Source: Lomentospora prolificans | Taxonomy: Eukaryota > Ascomycota > Sordariomycetes > Microascales > Microascaceae | Assembly (NCBI GenBank): GCA_029532625.1 | Contig: JARFXM010000011.1 | Coordinates: 4,663,501-4,727,500, forward strand | Length of the DNA stretch: 64,000 nucleotides | Direction: 5' to 3' | Part shown: in pieces, positions 43,041-54,435 of the stretch | Layout of the letters: each line of letters opens with the position of its first letter | Numbering within the stretch: the stretch's first letter is position 1 | Translations under genes and position numbers: made by a program | The notes under the pieces: model-generated | Database searches by the model: none | What the model was told of the DNA's origin: nothing | The model's input: the letters and a program-made list of their open reading frames with translations, nothing else

Positions 43041-44604
43041 TCACCGCCGAGGACCTCTGAAGCGATCGACATCCCGAGATTTGTGGTAGTTCGCGCACTT
43101 GGGGTCGTAACAAAACAAAACATGCAAACTCTCCACGTCGTTTGCGAGCCCGTAAGACTCAGGGTCGACTAGGTTATACCACTTCTGGTGGGCCTTCCTT
43201 TGAGACAAATGCTGAAGCCCGTCCAGCGAAATCTCCATGTGGTACGTGACCTGTAGAGCATCGCAATCATACCAACAGCGTTGTACGTGCAACGAGTTCC
43301 ATCTGCAATCGAGACAGCGCCGATTTGCCATGTGGGCTTCCAGCTGGTCGGTTCGGTCCTTGGTTGGCTCCAACCGAGTGCTGCAGTAAAATGCTCTATG
43401 ACGCCCCGGCGCGTTGTCAATGGGGAAATTGACGCTTTTTTGGCCCGCATATATGAGGCAACCACATATATTCGGGTCGAAGGGAGCCATGTAAATTGGG
43501 TCACCAGGACGATGCAATGGAAGCAGGTACTTTCCGGCCCTAGCATGGCTATCTGTAAGAGCTTGACGGATGGCACTAGCTGTCAGTGGTGATGCTGAAC
43601 CGAATACACCGGGTATTCGGTCCTGTGTTGAAATCTCAATCTTCAGCTCGTTTCCCCAAATCCACATCGTCAACCCAACCTCGGCAGAGCGATCAATAAG
43701 ACTTGTACACTTGTGGGAGTGCTCTTCGTGCTTGCAAATGACGACATATTTCCGTTCACCGCGGGGTCTCCGGCTCATCGGCTTTGCCCAATTCATTATA
43801 TCCTCCCAGTTAATCGACTTGTGCTCACACACGCGGAGGTGGCCCTCGTACGCAACACATACACGGATACCGTCCTCCCTGTGCCTCTGTCCTCGGGAGA
43901 AAAGACAGGCCTCATGGCGAATCTTGCAGCCGTGGCAGTAGAACTTCTGAGACAGGACAACATTGAATCGAGCGTCCACTGCCTTTGCCTGTCGGGCTTG
44001 AAGGCACGTCGGACATAACTGATCCTTCCGAAGAAGAGACCGGTACTCTCGGGCCCTGTCCGGAGGGGCTGGAGTGCGCCAGCTGAGTTTTAGGGCGTTG
44101 CCCAGCTGGATATCTCCGAATTCGGGAGAGCAAAATAGCCGCGCAAAGACACGGGAAGTCCGGCGCAAACAGAGTATGCTGTTCTGGTCGAGGAGGAGCA
44201 TGATGTAGAGGAGAAGCTCTTCAGGGAGCTTGAATAGATGACTGCGGTTGTAGTTCCACTGCGTTCCCAGAAACAACGCGTCCAGATTCTGAGATTCCTC
44301 TCTTTGAAAGAGGTGATGTAGGCTGTTCTTTGGGGTTTCAGCAGTATTCTGCTCCCGGGTATCGTGAGCGTCGTCCTCATCCTTTCTCAAACTGTCGTCT
44401 TCGATGCGCGTAGCCAAACCCCGAATGGGCGGTATTGAAGCCTCGAGATTAGCATCGCTCAACCTAGGAATAATAATTTATAGGGTTAGATGGTTAGAGT
44501 GTTAGAATGATCATGAGCGTGCAAGTCAGGCGGCTACCGTACCTTTGGCCCATTTGCCGCCATATTGGCAGCTGACTGGATCTTGGCAATCTTTTGAGAG
44601 TCAT
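43041..44604 (-). CDS. F-box-like protein with cysteine clusters, two exons
   Basis: 494 residues. The large exon (44463-43041) has no ATG near its 5' end. A small exon 44604-44543 (MTLKRLPRSSQLPIWRQ...) joins it in phase 2 over a 79-bp intron (GTACGG donor, CCTAG acceptor), giving GQR/LSDANLEAS. After a charged, disordered N-terminus the F-box-like segment is LFKLPEELLLYIMLLLDQ ... LRRTSRVFARLF, near residue 95-135. Then come Cys clusters: CPTC ... YCHGCKIRHEAC, VCEHKSINWEDIM and RRCLDCRWN ... CWYDCDAL, which could bind zinc. Predicted SCF adaptor. The closest architecture in this window is the protein at 29121. Confidence 0.82.
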
Positions 44605-47357
44605 GATTTGGTGTGGTAAATTCTGGTGAAGTTCTCGACTACGACGATAAGATATACTTGATTCTAGGTTATGTTACTCCATGAGAGGCGATGCGCTTAG
44701 TAGAATCATTTATACCCATCTTACTCGAGAATCCACATCCCCGTAGGTAAGCGAATTCTCTTCCAAAACTGCGCCAAAATGGCAGTGGCTTGGATTGAAT
44801 GAGGGACGGCGTACGCATTCCATCTCCTTTGTTATGCCCTCAGAATCGCTTTTGTAGGCCTTTTTTTGATTCAGGAGCCGAAGCCTACTTGTAGAGATAG
44901 GGCTATCTTGGGAGAATCAGAATCACATGAAAATCCGCACGTGGAATGGTTCAGCCGGGCTTCAAAATTATAATACCACTATGGGGCAGCTGTCGAATTA
45001 AAGGCCCATGGCTGGCATGTGGCATTGGCAGTCCAAGAGTCGGTCTTGACTTTTGTGGTGAAGTTTCGGCGAGTTAAGAACAAACGAACTTCATAGTTTG
45101 CCAACTAGCGCCGAGAGGAGAGTATTTTTCGAAAATTAGAGTGCACGAAATTTCACCCCGACTTCAATTTTAGGAATATTGTGGCGAGTGACGAATGTCA
45201 AGCTTTGGCGAATAACTACGAGGGAGGGAGCGAGTCCTTTCAGGTTACCTTTGTGTGCCTCGCCATAGACACAGTAATGGCTGGCTTCGAGGACAGACAT
45301 CACCGGGTCCCGGTCCCCGTCGGGGATCTGTCTCCTTGCCCTCCTCTTCAGACGAGATAGACTGCTTCTGCTTTGGCGAGTATCGGGGAGCAAGATGGAG
45401 ACATGGCCAGTTCTAGATTGGTGCTCGTGGAAACGCTGGCCATCGAATGTGGACCGAGAATGCATGGCTAAAACGAACAAGTGGATCTTGTCTCTCCAGT
45501 GGGGCCGGAGAGCTGGCATGGTGTCGGGCGCAAACCGCCCAGAATAGCAAGCTGCATCTCCAACAGCCTGGTCCATCCCTATTACGACACCAACTACATT
45601 TCGCTTTTGGCAATGGAGCCCTCATCAATGATAGGAGCGATCCCTCATGCATCAAGGCATGACGCTAGACGGGAATCTATGGGTTTAATCCCAAAAAAAC
45701 GTTGGGGTTTCCTTCCCCTCCCATCCCTCACATGGGAAGCCATGAGATGCGAATGTTAATATAGTCTTCTTGGCAAAGGCCGTGCTCTCCTAGGGACTCG
45801 TCATCAGTGATCGTTAACAGGGGGCTAGTTGGGAAGAATTGCCCCCAAAAAAAAAAAAAAAAACCGCAGAGCCGCGCGGATTCAGCCGTTTTAGTTCAGC
45901 GCCAGACATGAAACGAAGTGCGACCACGACGTTGCGCCCGACCTGGAACGTCGCCCACTGGACTTCTACCCCGGATTCGCCCCGCGACTATGAGGCTCCA
46001 CTTCATTTGAAACCAAGAGGTGTATGGGTTATAGAGGTCGAATGGCATGATGTCGCGATGTCGACGGCCAATTTGTCCGCGCCATCGCGACATTGGATGC
46101 GCGGCTTTCTTGGCGTTAAGGGGTTTTCGGAGAGGGTGTTTTGCCTGGCGGAAGGTGCACCTGCCAAATTGACGACTCTCCGTTAGGAGAGTCGTTCGAA
46201 AGCGGCGTGGACATAGAATGAAGGGCCGCTTTTGGTATGTGGGAATCATCGATGGGTCTATCTCTCATAACTCATTCCATGACATCGCTGTATGGACCAA
46301 GCTATGATTGATAAGTCAAGTGGCGGTGATATCTCCTTTTGCGACGAGTTTCTTCTCGAACCCTCAACCCAGGTATGCCATGACAGGCCTGCCGTTGTGA
46401 TCTGCCAGCCATTGCGCACTTGATCGATGGCGGAATCCACTGCCGAAGTGGGTCGCCGTCGCACTTGCCCCGCTGGCTGTCGCTGGATCACCATCATGCC
46501 GCAGGAGTGACTCGAAACAGGGGCCATCGCATCCATTTTCTCCGCCCCGTTCGGTGCATCTCCCACCAAGCTGCTCGGCTGCGATTCCCCCACCGCGCAC
46601 CCATTACCCACATCATAACCCAATCCTAGCTTTCTCTTGATCAAGGCTCCACCGGCGCACCGTCCCAAGCTGTCGCGTCGAGATCTGCCAAGATCTGAAG
46701 GAACATGATTACCCGCTTGAACCTGGCTTCACACCCGTGGCTGATGGCACCTGTTTCCCAAAACTTGACGCACAGGGAGGACCCCACTCTTGTCAGTTTC
46801 GAGTCGAGCTATGCAAATCGTTCATGGAGAGGTGACTCGCGTAGGACCGGCGCTTCCCATAGAGCGCCACATCGCTGAGAGGGTATCAAGGGAGTATTGA
46901 TTATTCGATGGTGGATTCAGGTGGGGCCGCGAGCGATGTGCAACTGCTGGCAAGCCCACTTTTCCGATGATATGTGAACCTGTGCCATCCAAGAGTTGCG
47001 AAAAAAAGTCCGAATGTCCGCTGGTGGCCCGCCCACCGTTGGTTCAAGTTTGTAAAGAAAATCACCTCGCCTCGCTGATCTCAAGTCGTCCAATTCTCTT
47101 CTCTTTTCTCTCGACTTTCTTCAACACCCTTTGTTTCTTTCGTCCTGCGCAAGCGTAGTATTAACCGACAGCTGTAGACCAGCGTCTCTTCCGTTCTTCT
47201 TCTTCTTCTTCTTTTATATATTCCGCTTCTTGCTAGTGCTGATTATTACTGAGCGGGACTCGATCGTTTACATACACGCCATTCATTTTGGGCATTTTTT
47301 CGATTCACGTCGAATCGTGTCGGGATAGTCCATAGTATAATCTCCAGTGCTTGCACC
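44605..47357. other. 2.7 kb without a recognisable gene
   Basis: Minus-strand frames at 45136-45576, 45896-46249 and 46258-46668 are open but have no domain, signal or splice support and overlap open frames on the other strand. An A-tract lies near 45846-45862. The right end (47090-47340) is the pyrimidine-rich promoter of the cupredoxin gene. Confidence 0.4.
47215..47220 (+). promoter_or_regulatory. TATA-like element with CT-rich tract
   Basis: TATATA directly after a (TTC)n run, about 140 bp before the cupredoxin ATG. Such a CT-rich tract plus TATA is a common core-promoter form in filamentous fungi. Confidence 0.4.
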
Positions 47358-48147
47358 ATGCGGATTCCACTTGTGTCCGTCCTCCTAACCGCGACGGCCC
47401 ACGCCGCGCCCCAGTTCCTCATCGGCGGTACCACCCTTGGCGCCATACCCAGTAAGTCATTGTTCTCACTTGGTCTGCGATGCGTATTATCCCCACCTAA
47501 CCGGGAGGAATAGTTTTATCCACTGTTAGGATCGCCCGTGTCATCCCCGTCGTCGTCGGTGGCCCGCAAGATACTTTCGTCCCCAATGTCGTCTCCGCTG
47601 CCCCCGGCGACATCATCCAGTTCCAATTCAGCTCCGGCAACCACACCGTGACCCAAAGCTCCGCTGAGGCCCCCTGCCAGCCGCTCCAAGCCACCGTACC
47701 GGGTGCTGTGCATAGCGGCCACATCCCCTTCCAGGCGGGGCAGCAGACCGTCGGCGTCTTCAACATGCCCGTGACCAGCTCCAACACCATGTTCCTCTAC
47801 TGCGCGACTGGCCCACATTGCCAAAACGGCCAGGTCATGGCGGTCAACCCGTAAGTTCAACTTCCCATCAATCCTTAGCGAGCTAAACTGTAATAGCTAA
47901 CGGATGTGGGTGGTATATTAGCTTCAGCACTGATCAACTTGTCGCCCTTAACAAGGCGGCCGCGGGTGCCCCGGCCAATGTTGATGGCACGACAGTGCAA
48001 GGAGGCGTTGTCGGCGAGATTCCCTTGGCCTCGGCTGCTTTTACCCCTCCTGCTGATCAGGGTCAGGGCGGTGGTCCACCTCCAGCTGCCCCTGTGGGTA
48101 ACGTGACGTCGGTTACTTCCATTGCTGGTGGTCGCAAGCTGTTATAG
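47358..48147 (+). CDS. Secreted cupredoxin-domain protein
   Basis: 218 residues. Exons 47358-47451, 47514-47850 and 47922-48147; GTAAGT donors, acceptors AATAG and TTAG. A signal peptide (MRIPLVSVLLTATAHA) precedes APQF. The cupredoxin core is VGGPQDTFVPNVVSAAPGD, IIQFQF, then GNHTVTQSS with one copper-ligand His, then VGVFNMP and LYCATGPHCQNGQV with the Cys and second His. The axial ligand position after HCxxG is Gln, as in plant stellacyanins, where Met is usual. The C-terminus is Pro/Gly/Gln-rich (ADQGQGGGPPPAAPVG) and lacks a convincing GPI signal. The family contains extracellular serine-rich proteins of unclear role in redox or wall biology. The exact acceptor of intron 1 is the least certain join; a second AG lies 16 bp further on but breaks the frame. 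Confidence 0.85.
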
Positions 48148-49724
48148 AGTTGATGGAATGGGGAGTCGCACTCTGGATTGGCGGACAAGAATAAATCCTG
48201 ATTCTCGTTGCCTTACTCGACCCGAACGTACATTATTCTTTTAGATTTTCTACTTCACGAGGCGAGCGGCAGGGCACCATAGGGTTGACCCCCTGAGTGC
48301 CGGCTAGGGTGAGGGTATACTCATGGTTAGCGAGTAGCATCGTCATGTGGAATGGGCTAACATGGCGCATCCGTGGAGGCGGGTGGTAGTCAATGTAGCG
48401 ATTACTCGTCATGTCTCCGAGCGCGTAAATTAATATTTCGAGAGTAAATATACCTTTATACTGTTCAGTCCACGTTTTGCCTATTCAAACCCTTATTACC
48501 GAAAACGGCCCCCTGGCGGCGGACCGCGCCGCGAAGAGGTGTTCGGAAACTGATCTTTGATTTGTACTAGACTTAAGCCTATGGGCGGCTCAGTCGCGCG
48601 CGAATATCGCGTGATTATACAGCTATCCCCAGGGTAGTTCCTCCTAGATATTAGATACTAGCAGAAGCGTCTACACGTACAATATATCAAATGACTCCCA
48701 TCACATTCAACCCCCCAACCCAACACGTGTGTACCCTTTCCACCGCTGCGAGCCAGCAGTATAGCATTTCCTTCAGGTCGATCTAGGATTACGAAATTAC
48801 TCCACTTCTAAGCCACCAGACCAGACCAGCCCATCCTACTATGGCCAACCGAGAACCGGACTCCGTAGCAAGAGTCCTCGGGTTCCGGAACTGCTATTCG
48901 CTATTGGAAGCGAGGTCAACCACAAATCCGGCCATCCCACACGAGAATAGTCTCGTTCGTACCACGTACCATTGCCAAAGCCAATGGGCATATGCTCGTT
49001 CAGATCCCCAATAAGAAAGCCCTCTACAGCCTTTGTCTTACGAGTAAGACGTCTAACTCGGGGTTTACCTCCTTTACAACTACCTGCGAATCCTTTTCCG
49101 TGCATAACTCCCAGCAAGAAAAGAAAAGTGGAAGAACTGGCCCCGGGGCGCGGGGGGGGTGGGGGGCTTAAGGGGGGCCTTCAGCTTCCATAGATTCTCT
49201 CTAAATAATAGATGCCGACTCCAACTACATCTATGCCTCTCTTCGCAAATTTCCGTACTTCATGGCAGGTTATAGAATCCAGTGATATTTAAATCAAACG
49301 CGCGTCTCTATGGGTCTCTTTCGACCGTGGCCAATATTGAAGGCTGGACTCGATGAGTCGATACCAGATGAGGACACCTCTTTGGAAAGAGTGTAAAATT
49401 TTCCTCACCGCTACTTGGCTGTGTCTCACTTTTTGAGCTGGACGCAGGAGAACTTTGGGCTTGGTGAAATATTAGCTGCGGATGAACCCCGGCGTTATTA
49501 CGATTTAGAGCCCATGTATTGAGGTCCAGCTACTGTCTATCTCCAAATATGGGGCTTCTTGCTGAGCAGGCTGGAGGAAGTTGGAAAAGATTCTAGCCTG
49601 GGTGCAAAGGTGCGGGCGGCTGCGGTAGATGCAGGAGGAAGCTACGACGGGTGAGGAGAAGTTAAAGAAAATTATACTCCTGTGGGATGCTGGTTCTATT
49701 ATCACCCCCCTATACCTAGTATAA
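48148..49724. other. Intergenic, 1.6 kb, no gene seen
   Basis: Includes a G-rich segment at 49145-49178. Remaining ORFs are short and featureless. Confidence 0.4.
49145..49178 (+). other. G-quadruplex-prone G-rich segment
   Basis: Four G runs of 4, 8, 6 and 6 separated by CGC, T and CTTAA, which satisfies the usual four-run quadruplex pattern on the plus strand. Confidence 0.6.
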
Positions 49725-51129
49725 TTACACCACTGCGGCTCTGTCCGCTTCCTTCTCCACTTTCCTGTGTTGTTCTAGTGGCCATAGAAGCCAGGTTCCA
49801 TATTCCGGGCCGACCATCTCAGCAACACGCGAAATAATGTGATTCATCCAGCTGTCCATGAACCAGCTCTTTGTCAACGTTTGGAACAAGACAGCGTAAT
49901 ATGCCAATATCAGTAGAGCTAGCGGCTCGCATCTTTGTAGACAGGAGATGTAGTCGTTAGTTAGGCGGTAGATCCATCCAAAGACAAATCCAAACTCGGA
50001 CGATCCGTTGTAATGACCTTCGCCTCGGCCGAAAATTGCCTCATATGTACTAATAAGGGTATCCAGGGCCGATAGATAGATTTCAGAATGTTTATGCTCA
50101 GTCTTGCCCATAAACGCGTGAAATGTGTCCAAGGCCTCTTCCCAGTCAAGGCGGTCAAAGTTTTCACGTCTATATGTCGGGCTGGACACGGTTTTGGGTC
50201 CATCTTCTTTTGGTCGTAGAGGTGTCATAAGACCCGAGTAGAGGACGTTTGGGTCCATGGTCCTGTTAATTAACCGGACGCCGTGGATCATGGGCATGCA
50301 CTGGTGCGCCCTCTCATCGCCTACGATGCAGATCATCAAATCCCTGGGACTCGAGGGACCCGCAGCAAAGGTGCAGTAACAGACTAACACGGCTCCAACA
50401 TAGAGGGGCTGGCAATTGTCTGCGTTGAGGTCGGGGAGAAGCCTCGTCATCTCGGCGACGCCTTGGGACAAGTGACTCTCTGCTATTGTGAGATAATCAT
50501 GCCGGCGGTGACCATCTTCTTGGATGTAGGCGAGATGATAGCCTGCGATGGCATAGACGAGATGTAGGAGAAAGTGGTGATTGAGGGCTAGACGGGGGAC
50601 ATTGTCTTTCCAAAATCGGATTATAGGGTCCCTCCAGACTTCTTCTCCGTCGACGCAGACAAAGGTAGGGGCAACGCCGGAAATGAAGTGAAAGATGAGC
50701 TCGGCGTCGGTGACGTGGAGTGGCTGGGCCCAGTGGAGGCACTCTGTCTCGGCAGAGGACGTTGGGGTTGGACGAGAGGAGGATGACGAAAGCGTGTCTG
50801 ATGAGGCATCGTCGTGCTCGGGGTGGGTTCCCACCAGGGTCCAATCTTTCCTCGGGCGACCTCTCCCGCGGCGCGGGGGGCTTCGTTCGGGCTGGGTGAG
50901 AGTAGGGCGGGATGATTGGATAGAGGAAGACGGCTGCGTGAATGAACAGCTTAGATTGAAGCGGACGCAGCTTGAGCAGTGCGGTTTCTCTTCATCGCAC
51001 TGCAATAGTCAGCACACAGTTGGGAAAAAAAAAAAGAGATAAAAAAAGAAAAACAATCAGTGAACATACTTTGACTTTGCGTCGTTTGCAATTAAGGCAT
51101 CCGTTCCTAGATTTGCGGTGAGGTCTCAT
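49725..51129 (-). CDS. Zn2Cys6 transcription factor with AT-hook-like motif
   Basis: 444 residues. Exon 1 (51129-51070) and exon 2 (50999-49725) join in phase 0 over a 70-bp intron (GTATGT donor, TGCAG acceptor) inside the DNA-binding domain. This is common for the class. The joined cluster is C-x2-C-x6-C-x6-C-x2-C-x6-C: GCLNCKRRKVK followed by CDEEKPHCSSC. A Ser/Pro-rich stretch and an AT-hook-like RRGRGRPRKDW follow. The rest resembles the Upc2/Ecm22-like regulatory half (ELIFHFISGVAPTF, LNHHFLLHLVYAIAGYHLAY). Nuclear regulator, target unknown. It is transcribed divergently from the RTA1-like gene across 677 bp. Confidence 0.9.
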
Positions 51130-51520
51130 CCTCTGCGGTCCGGTTCTCGGTGCCGGCGCCATGGCTGTCGGCCGAATAAACGACGTCGTAGTGAGAACGC
51201 ACGTACATGCGGTCCTCGCATGCCGCGTAAATAGAAGTGAATGCGATAAATCGAAGCCTCGGGTACCTGAATTGGCCAGGTGCAGAAATGTAGTTGACGA
51301 CGTACTGGACTTCCTTCCAGCACCCTTCTTTGAACATTAAAAAACCTGATGTAGGCCGGCCAGGAACTTTTTAATAGGGGAGTTGCGCCAAGACCCGCCG
51401 CCGTGTGGAGATGGCCATTACGCGTTGTGCTAGGCTTAGCCGCAAATGGTTACCTGGCGTCTCAATCCACCTGGCTAGTGACGAAGTTAAGCGTCTGGCG
51501 CGGCGTTTGGATTGGCCGAC

Positions 51521-51603
51521 TTTTCGCATTCGAATGCGAAAAATAAATGCGAAAATTCTAGCATTATTCGGATCGAGAATGCGAATAATAATGTTAAGAA
51601 TTA
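51521..51603. promoter_or_regulatory. Palindrome cluster in a divergent promoter
   Basis: Within about 83 bp lie a perfect 22-bp palindrome at 51521-51542 (half-site TTTTCGCATTC), an ATTATTCG/CGAATAAT inverted pair at about 51565-51591 and a perfect 12-bp palindrome AGAATTAATTCT. They sit between the Zn2Cys6 gene and the RTA1-like gene. Binding by a dimeric regulator is a hypothesis; a transposon terminal-repeat remnant is the alternative. Confidence 0.5.
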
Positions 51604-51806
51604 ATTCTCCGGCGTCGTGTTTCATGATGCAAGTCCGACCCATTCGTTATTTTCTTCCAACAGATTTCGCGATGGTACCTGGCTTATAAAAACCATGCCT
51701 CGCCAGGCAGGGGATGTTGGAAAATGGATTGTAGAATGATTTTTAGAGCATCTCGACTTTCGTCTTCCTATTGTCGTTTTCTTCCGAGGTGGGACAATAG
51801 TAGTTT

Positions 51807-52803
51807 ATGTTAAGAATGTCCGAATTCAACGTTGACCCGCCCTTTGGACCGGTTGTGAACGGCACCCAGGTCGTCATCTTTTTCTACTACCGTCCGAATA
51901 AGCCAGCCGCATACACTTTCCTTGTCCTCTTTGGTCTGGCCACTCTCGGCCATTTGATCTACTTGATCCGTCTTCGATCATGGTTCTTTATCCCGCTTAT
52001 CTTTGGAGGCATCGGTATGTGCTGTTGTGATCACGGCGTACAATCCTTCGCTAACTAGATTTTGTTGAACCTAATTAGCGGAGGTGTTCGGCTATTTTGG
52101 GCGCGCGCAAGCCTCGGATGAGCCTGACAAAGTCGGGCCCTTCATCTTGCAGAATCTGTTGCTACTCAGTGCGGCGCCTCTAATCGCCGCAACAATCTAC
52201 ATGATCCTCGGACGCATCCTCACAGCCCTCGATGCTGGCCATCATTCCATCATTAGTCCGAGGTGGATGACCAAACTCTACGTCCTCATTGATATTGGCT
52301 GTTTGGTGACCCAACTCGCTGGTTCCGTCTTGCCCGCATCTGGCGATCCCTCGGCGATCAAGTTAAGCAGGTCTCTCATCATTGGGGGCCTCATTGTGCA
52401 GTTTACGGCCCTGTCCATCTTTATCCTAACGTCATGGCATGCGCAGCATCGCACGAAACGCGATCCGACTCCCGTCATAACCAGACACCCGTCCATCAAC
52501 TGGCAAAATCATTTCAGGATCGTCCAGGTTGTCACCGTGCTGGTTATTGTTCGGAGCGTCGTGCGCGCAGTGGAATTCATACAGGGAGATGGAGGTTTTG
52601 TCATCTCCCACGAGGTGTTTGTTTACCTCTTTGACGCGCTGTTCATGTTTGTGGTCATGGCGGCGTTTCTGGTCCTGCATCCAGGCAGATTGATACGGGA
52701 TACACAGCAAGCGGGAAAAGAGGTTTGGAGAGGAGAGTCGATGATGCTAGTGAGTCCGCGCGACAATATTGATGATGGACGGTATAATAGTAAGCTTGCC
52801 TAA
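51807..52803 (+). CDS. RTA1-like multi-pass membrane protein
   Basis: Fungal RTA1-like/lipid-translocating exporter family, seven-transmembrane proteins linked to resistance to lipophilic toxins. Exons 51807-52014 and 52079-52803 (64-bp intron, GTATGT donor, TTAG acceptor, phase 1) give 310 residues, or 307 from the second ATG at 51816. Motifs: FYYRPNKPAAYTFLVLFGL, then AEVFGYFGRA, FILQNLLLLSAAPLIAATIY, MILGRI, DIGCLVTQLAGS, FRIVQVVTVLVIVRSVVRAV and a short polar tail with DDGRYNSKLA. The order and wording match the family throughout. Its divergent neighbour is a Zn2Cys6 factor, which could be its regulator. Confidence 0.92.
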
Positions 52804-53831
52804 GCCAGATTTAATTATATGTCTGGTACCCTCGCGTGAGCAAGCCTCTACATTTTCGATTATTAGATTAGCGTCCTGTTGATAGATTTCCTTAGTCTTA
52901 CCGAGAATCCATGAATGCTGTACGATTTACCCATGATGCGACTATTATCTCGCGCCTCCACCGACTCAGCTTAGAGAGCACGAGCCTTAGGCAGATGAGG
53001 GCTGATTCCTCCATCTCTCTCACGGGTTGTATTACCCACATCACGTAGGAAGATATTATTAGTTCAAATGACGAGCAAGCGGCGCCATGATTTTCCGGCA
53101 AGTGTCAACGATTCTGGGGTTGGGCCAGAAGCCTATCGGTGTCGTAGGAGAACCTCTTCGAGTTCGTGGTTCATGCCTCATCCGTCATCCTACATCTCAT
53201 ACCCTATATTACAATCCTACAGCCCAATGAAGCATGAACAGTGGACAAGCTCATCTCAACTGCTCTTCATTAAGTTCTTGGATGCTAAACTTAGTTTAGA
53301 GGAGACCTGGAGCACTATCTCGATACTCGCAGATGGGTTCGCGTCGGGTGTCACGCCAGGTTCCACCCGTGAACATCCAGGTCGCAACTCCATGTGTACA
53401 GTTGTGGCCCGATTTCCACTTTATAATACTGCAGCCGAGCACGCTATTTACTCGCCAAAATGTTTACGGCTCTCCGGAGCACTGATGTATTTCACACCTA
53501 AAAAACCAGTCAAGGTTCAGGCAGAAACGGCTTAAACCGACTACGTTCTGACGAGTGGATGCGTCAGTCTCAACTTGTTGGGCATTGTGTCTCGTCGATA
53601 CTGAGTACAAATTTGACACCGGGAAGCATCTCTCGTACCTGATCAAGTACGGCAGTGCAGTGATATTGTTCAAAGGAACCCACGAGCGCTCTTATTGACG
53701 ACAAAGATTGCTTGGAAGGACCTGGGGCTTTCCCAAACTCGTCAAGGTTGGAGGTTCGGCAGCACAACCTTGACGTTTCTCCGTGAGAATGACACCACCA
53801 CTGTCGTCGGCCCGTCATCCAGTATTAATAA
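52804..53831. other. Intergenic, no gene seen
   Basis: A plus-strand frame at 53068-53535 is open but has no domain and no supporting signals. Confidence 0.35.
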
Positions 53832-54122
53832 CGATGTGGATCATCTGAAAGGCGAACAAGGGCCACCAGCAGCAAATCACCCCGGCCGAGTCGGCGGCGC
53901 AAGGTCAGTCAACCCAAGCCCTGCCTCTTCTGTGACATTACTGTCCCCGATATCAATTTTACCCGTCTTGAAAGGGGTTATTACTGCTGGTTCTGCGGTT
54001 ACTGCCAGTTCATCTGCCCTGGTTGCACGGCACACAGGACGGCCAATTTGACGTCTATATGGGGTGCGGTGTCCTCCTCGCGTGCCCTCTGTGTGTGGGA
54101 TGAGACTCTCGCTGGATCTTGA
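53832..54122 (+). other. Open frame with a zinc-ribbon-like cysteine cluster
   Basis: A frame without its own ATG, open from 53832 to TGA at 54120-54122, encodes a basic leader (SPRPSRRRKVSQPKPC) and then C-x2-C ... Y-C-x2-C-x2-C-x3-C-x2-C: CLFCDITVPDINF and YYCWFCGYCQFICPGCTAH. Seven regularly spaced Cys in a short stretch are unlikely by chance. It may be a 3' exon of a small gene whose 5' part I could not find, or a gene remnant. It ends about 150 bp before the minisatellite. Confidence 0.35.
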
Positions 54123-54270
54123 GGATGTTTTGGGGGCCTATCTTTGGGGATGAAGCACCAAAGGGTGACGAGGAGGAGATCAACGAAAGGATCAAAGGTA
54201 GGCCCTGGGAACTCGGATACGAGGCAAAGATGTGGAAGGGTTAGACTCGAGAAGCGTTCGTTGTTTTTAT

Positions 54271-54435
54271 TTTTATTATTTTCATTTTTATTATTTTCAT
54301 TTTTATTATTTTCATTTTTATTATTTTCATTTTTATTATTTTCATTTTTATTATTTTCATTTTTATTATTTTCATTTTTATTATTTTCATTTTTATTATT
54401 TTCATTTTTATTATTTTCATTTTTATTATTTTCAT
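54271..54435. repeat. Minisatellite, 11 perfect copies of a 15-bp unit
   Basis: Unit TTTTATTATTTTCAT repeated eleven times without change, plus partial units at both ends. On the minus strand it translates as a run of Lys-Asn-Glu-Asn-Asn. It sits about 260 bp upstream of the HET-domain gene. Confidence 0.95.

Noticed and set aside
44605..46700. Minus-strand ORFs at 45136-45576, 45896-46249 and 46258-46668
   Set aside because: Arg/Pro/Ser-rich, overlapped by open frames on the other strand, no signal peptide, domain or splice sites; probably chance ORFs.
51371..51643. 90-codon minus-strand ORF spanning the palindromes
   Set aside because: Its protein simply translates the palindromes and flanks (FRIRMRK-type runs); no transposase motif was found, though a terminal-repeat remnant cannot be excluded.
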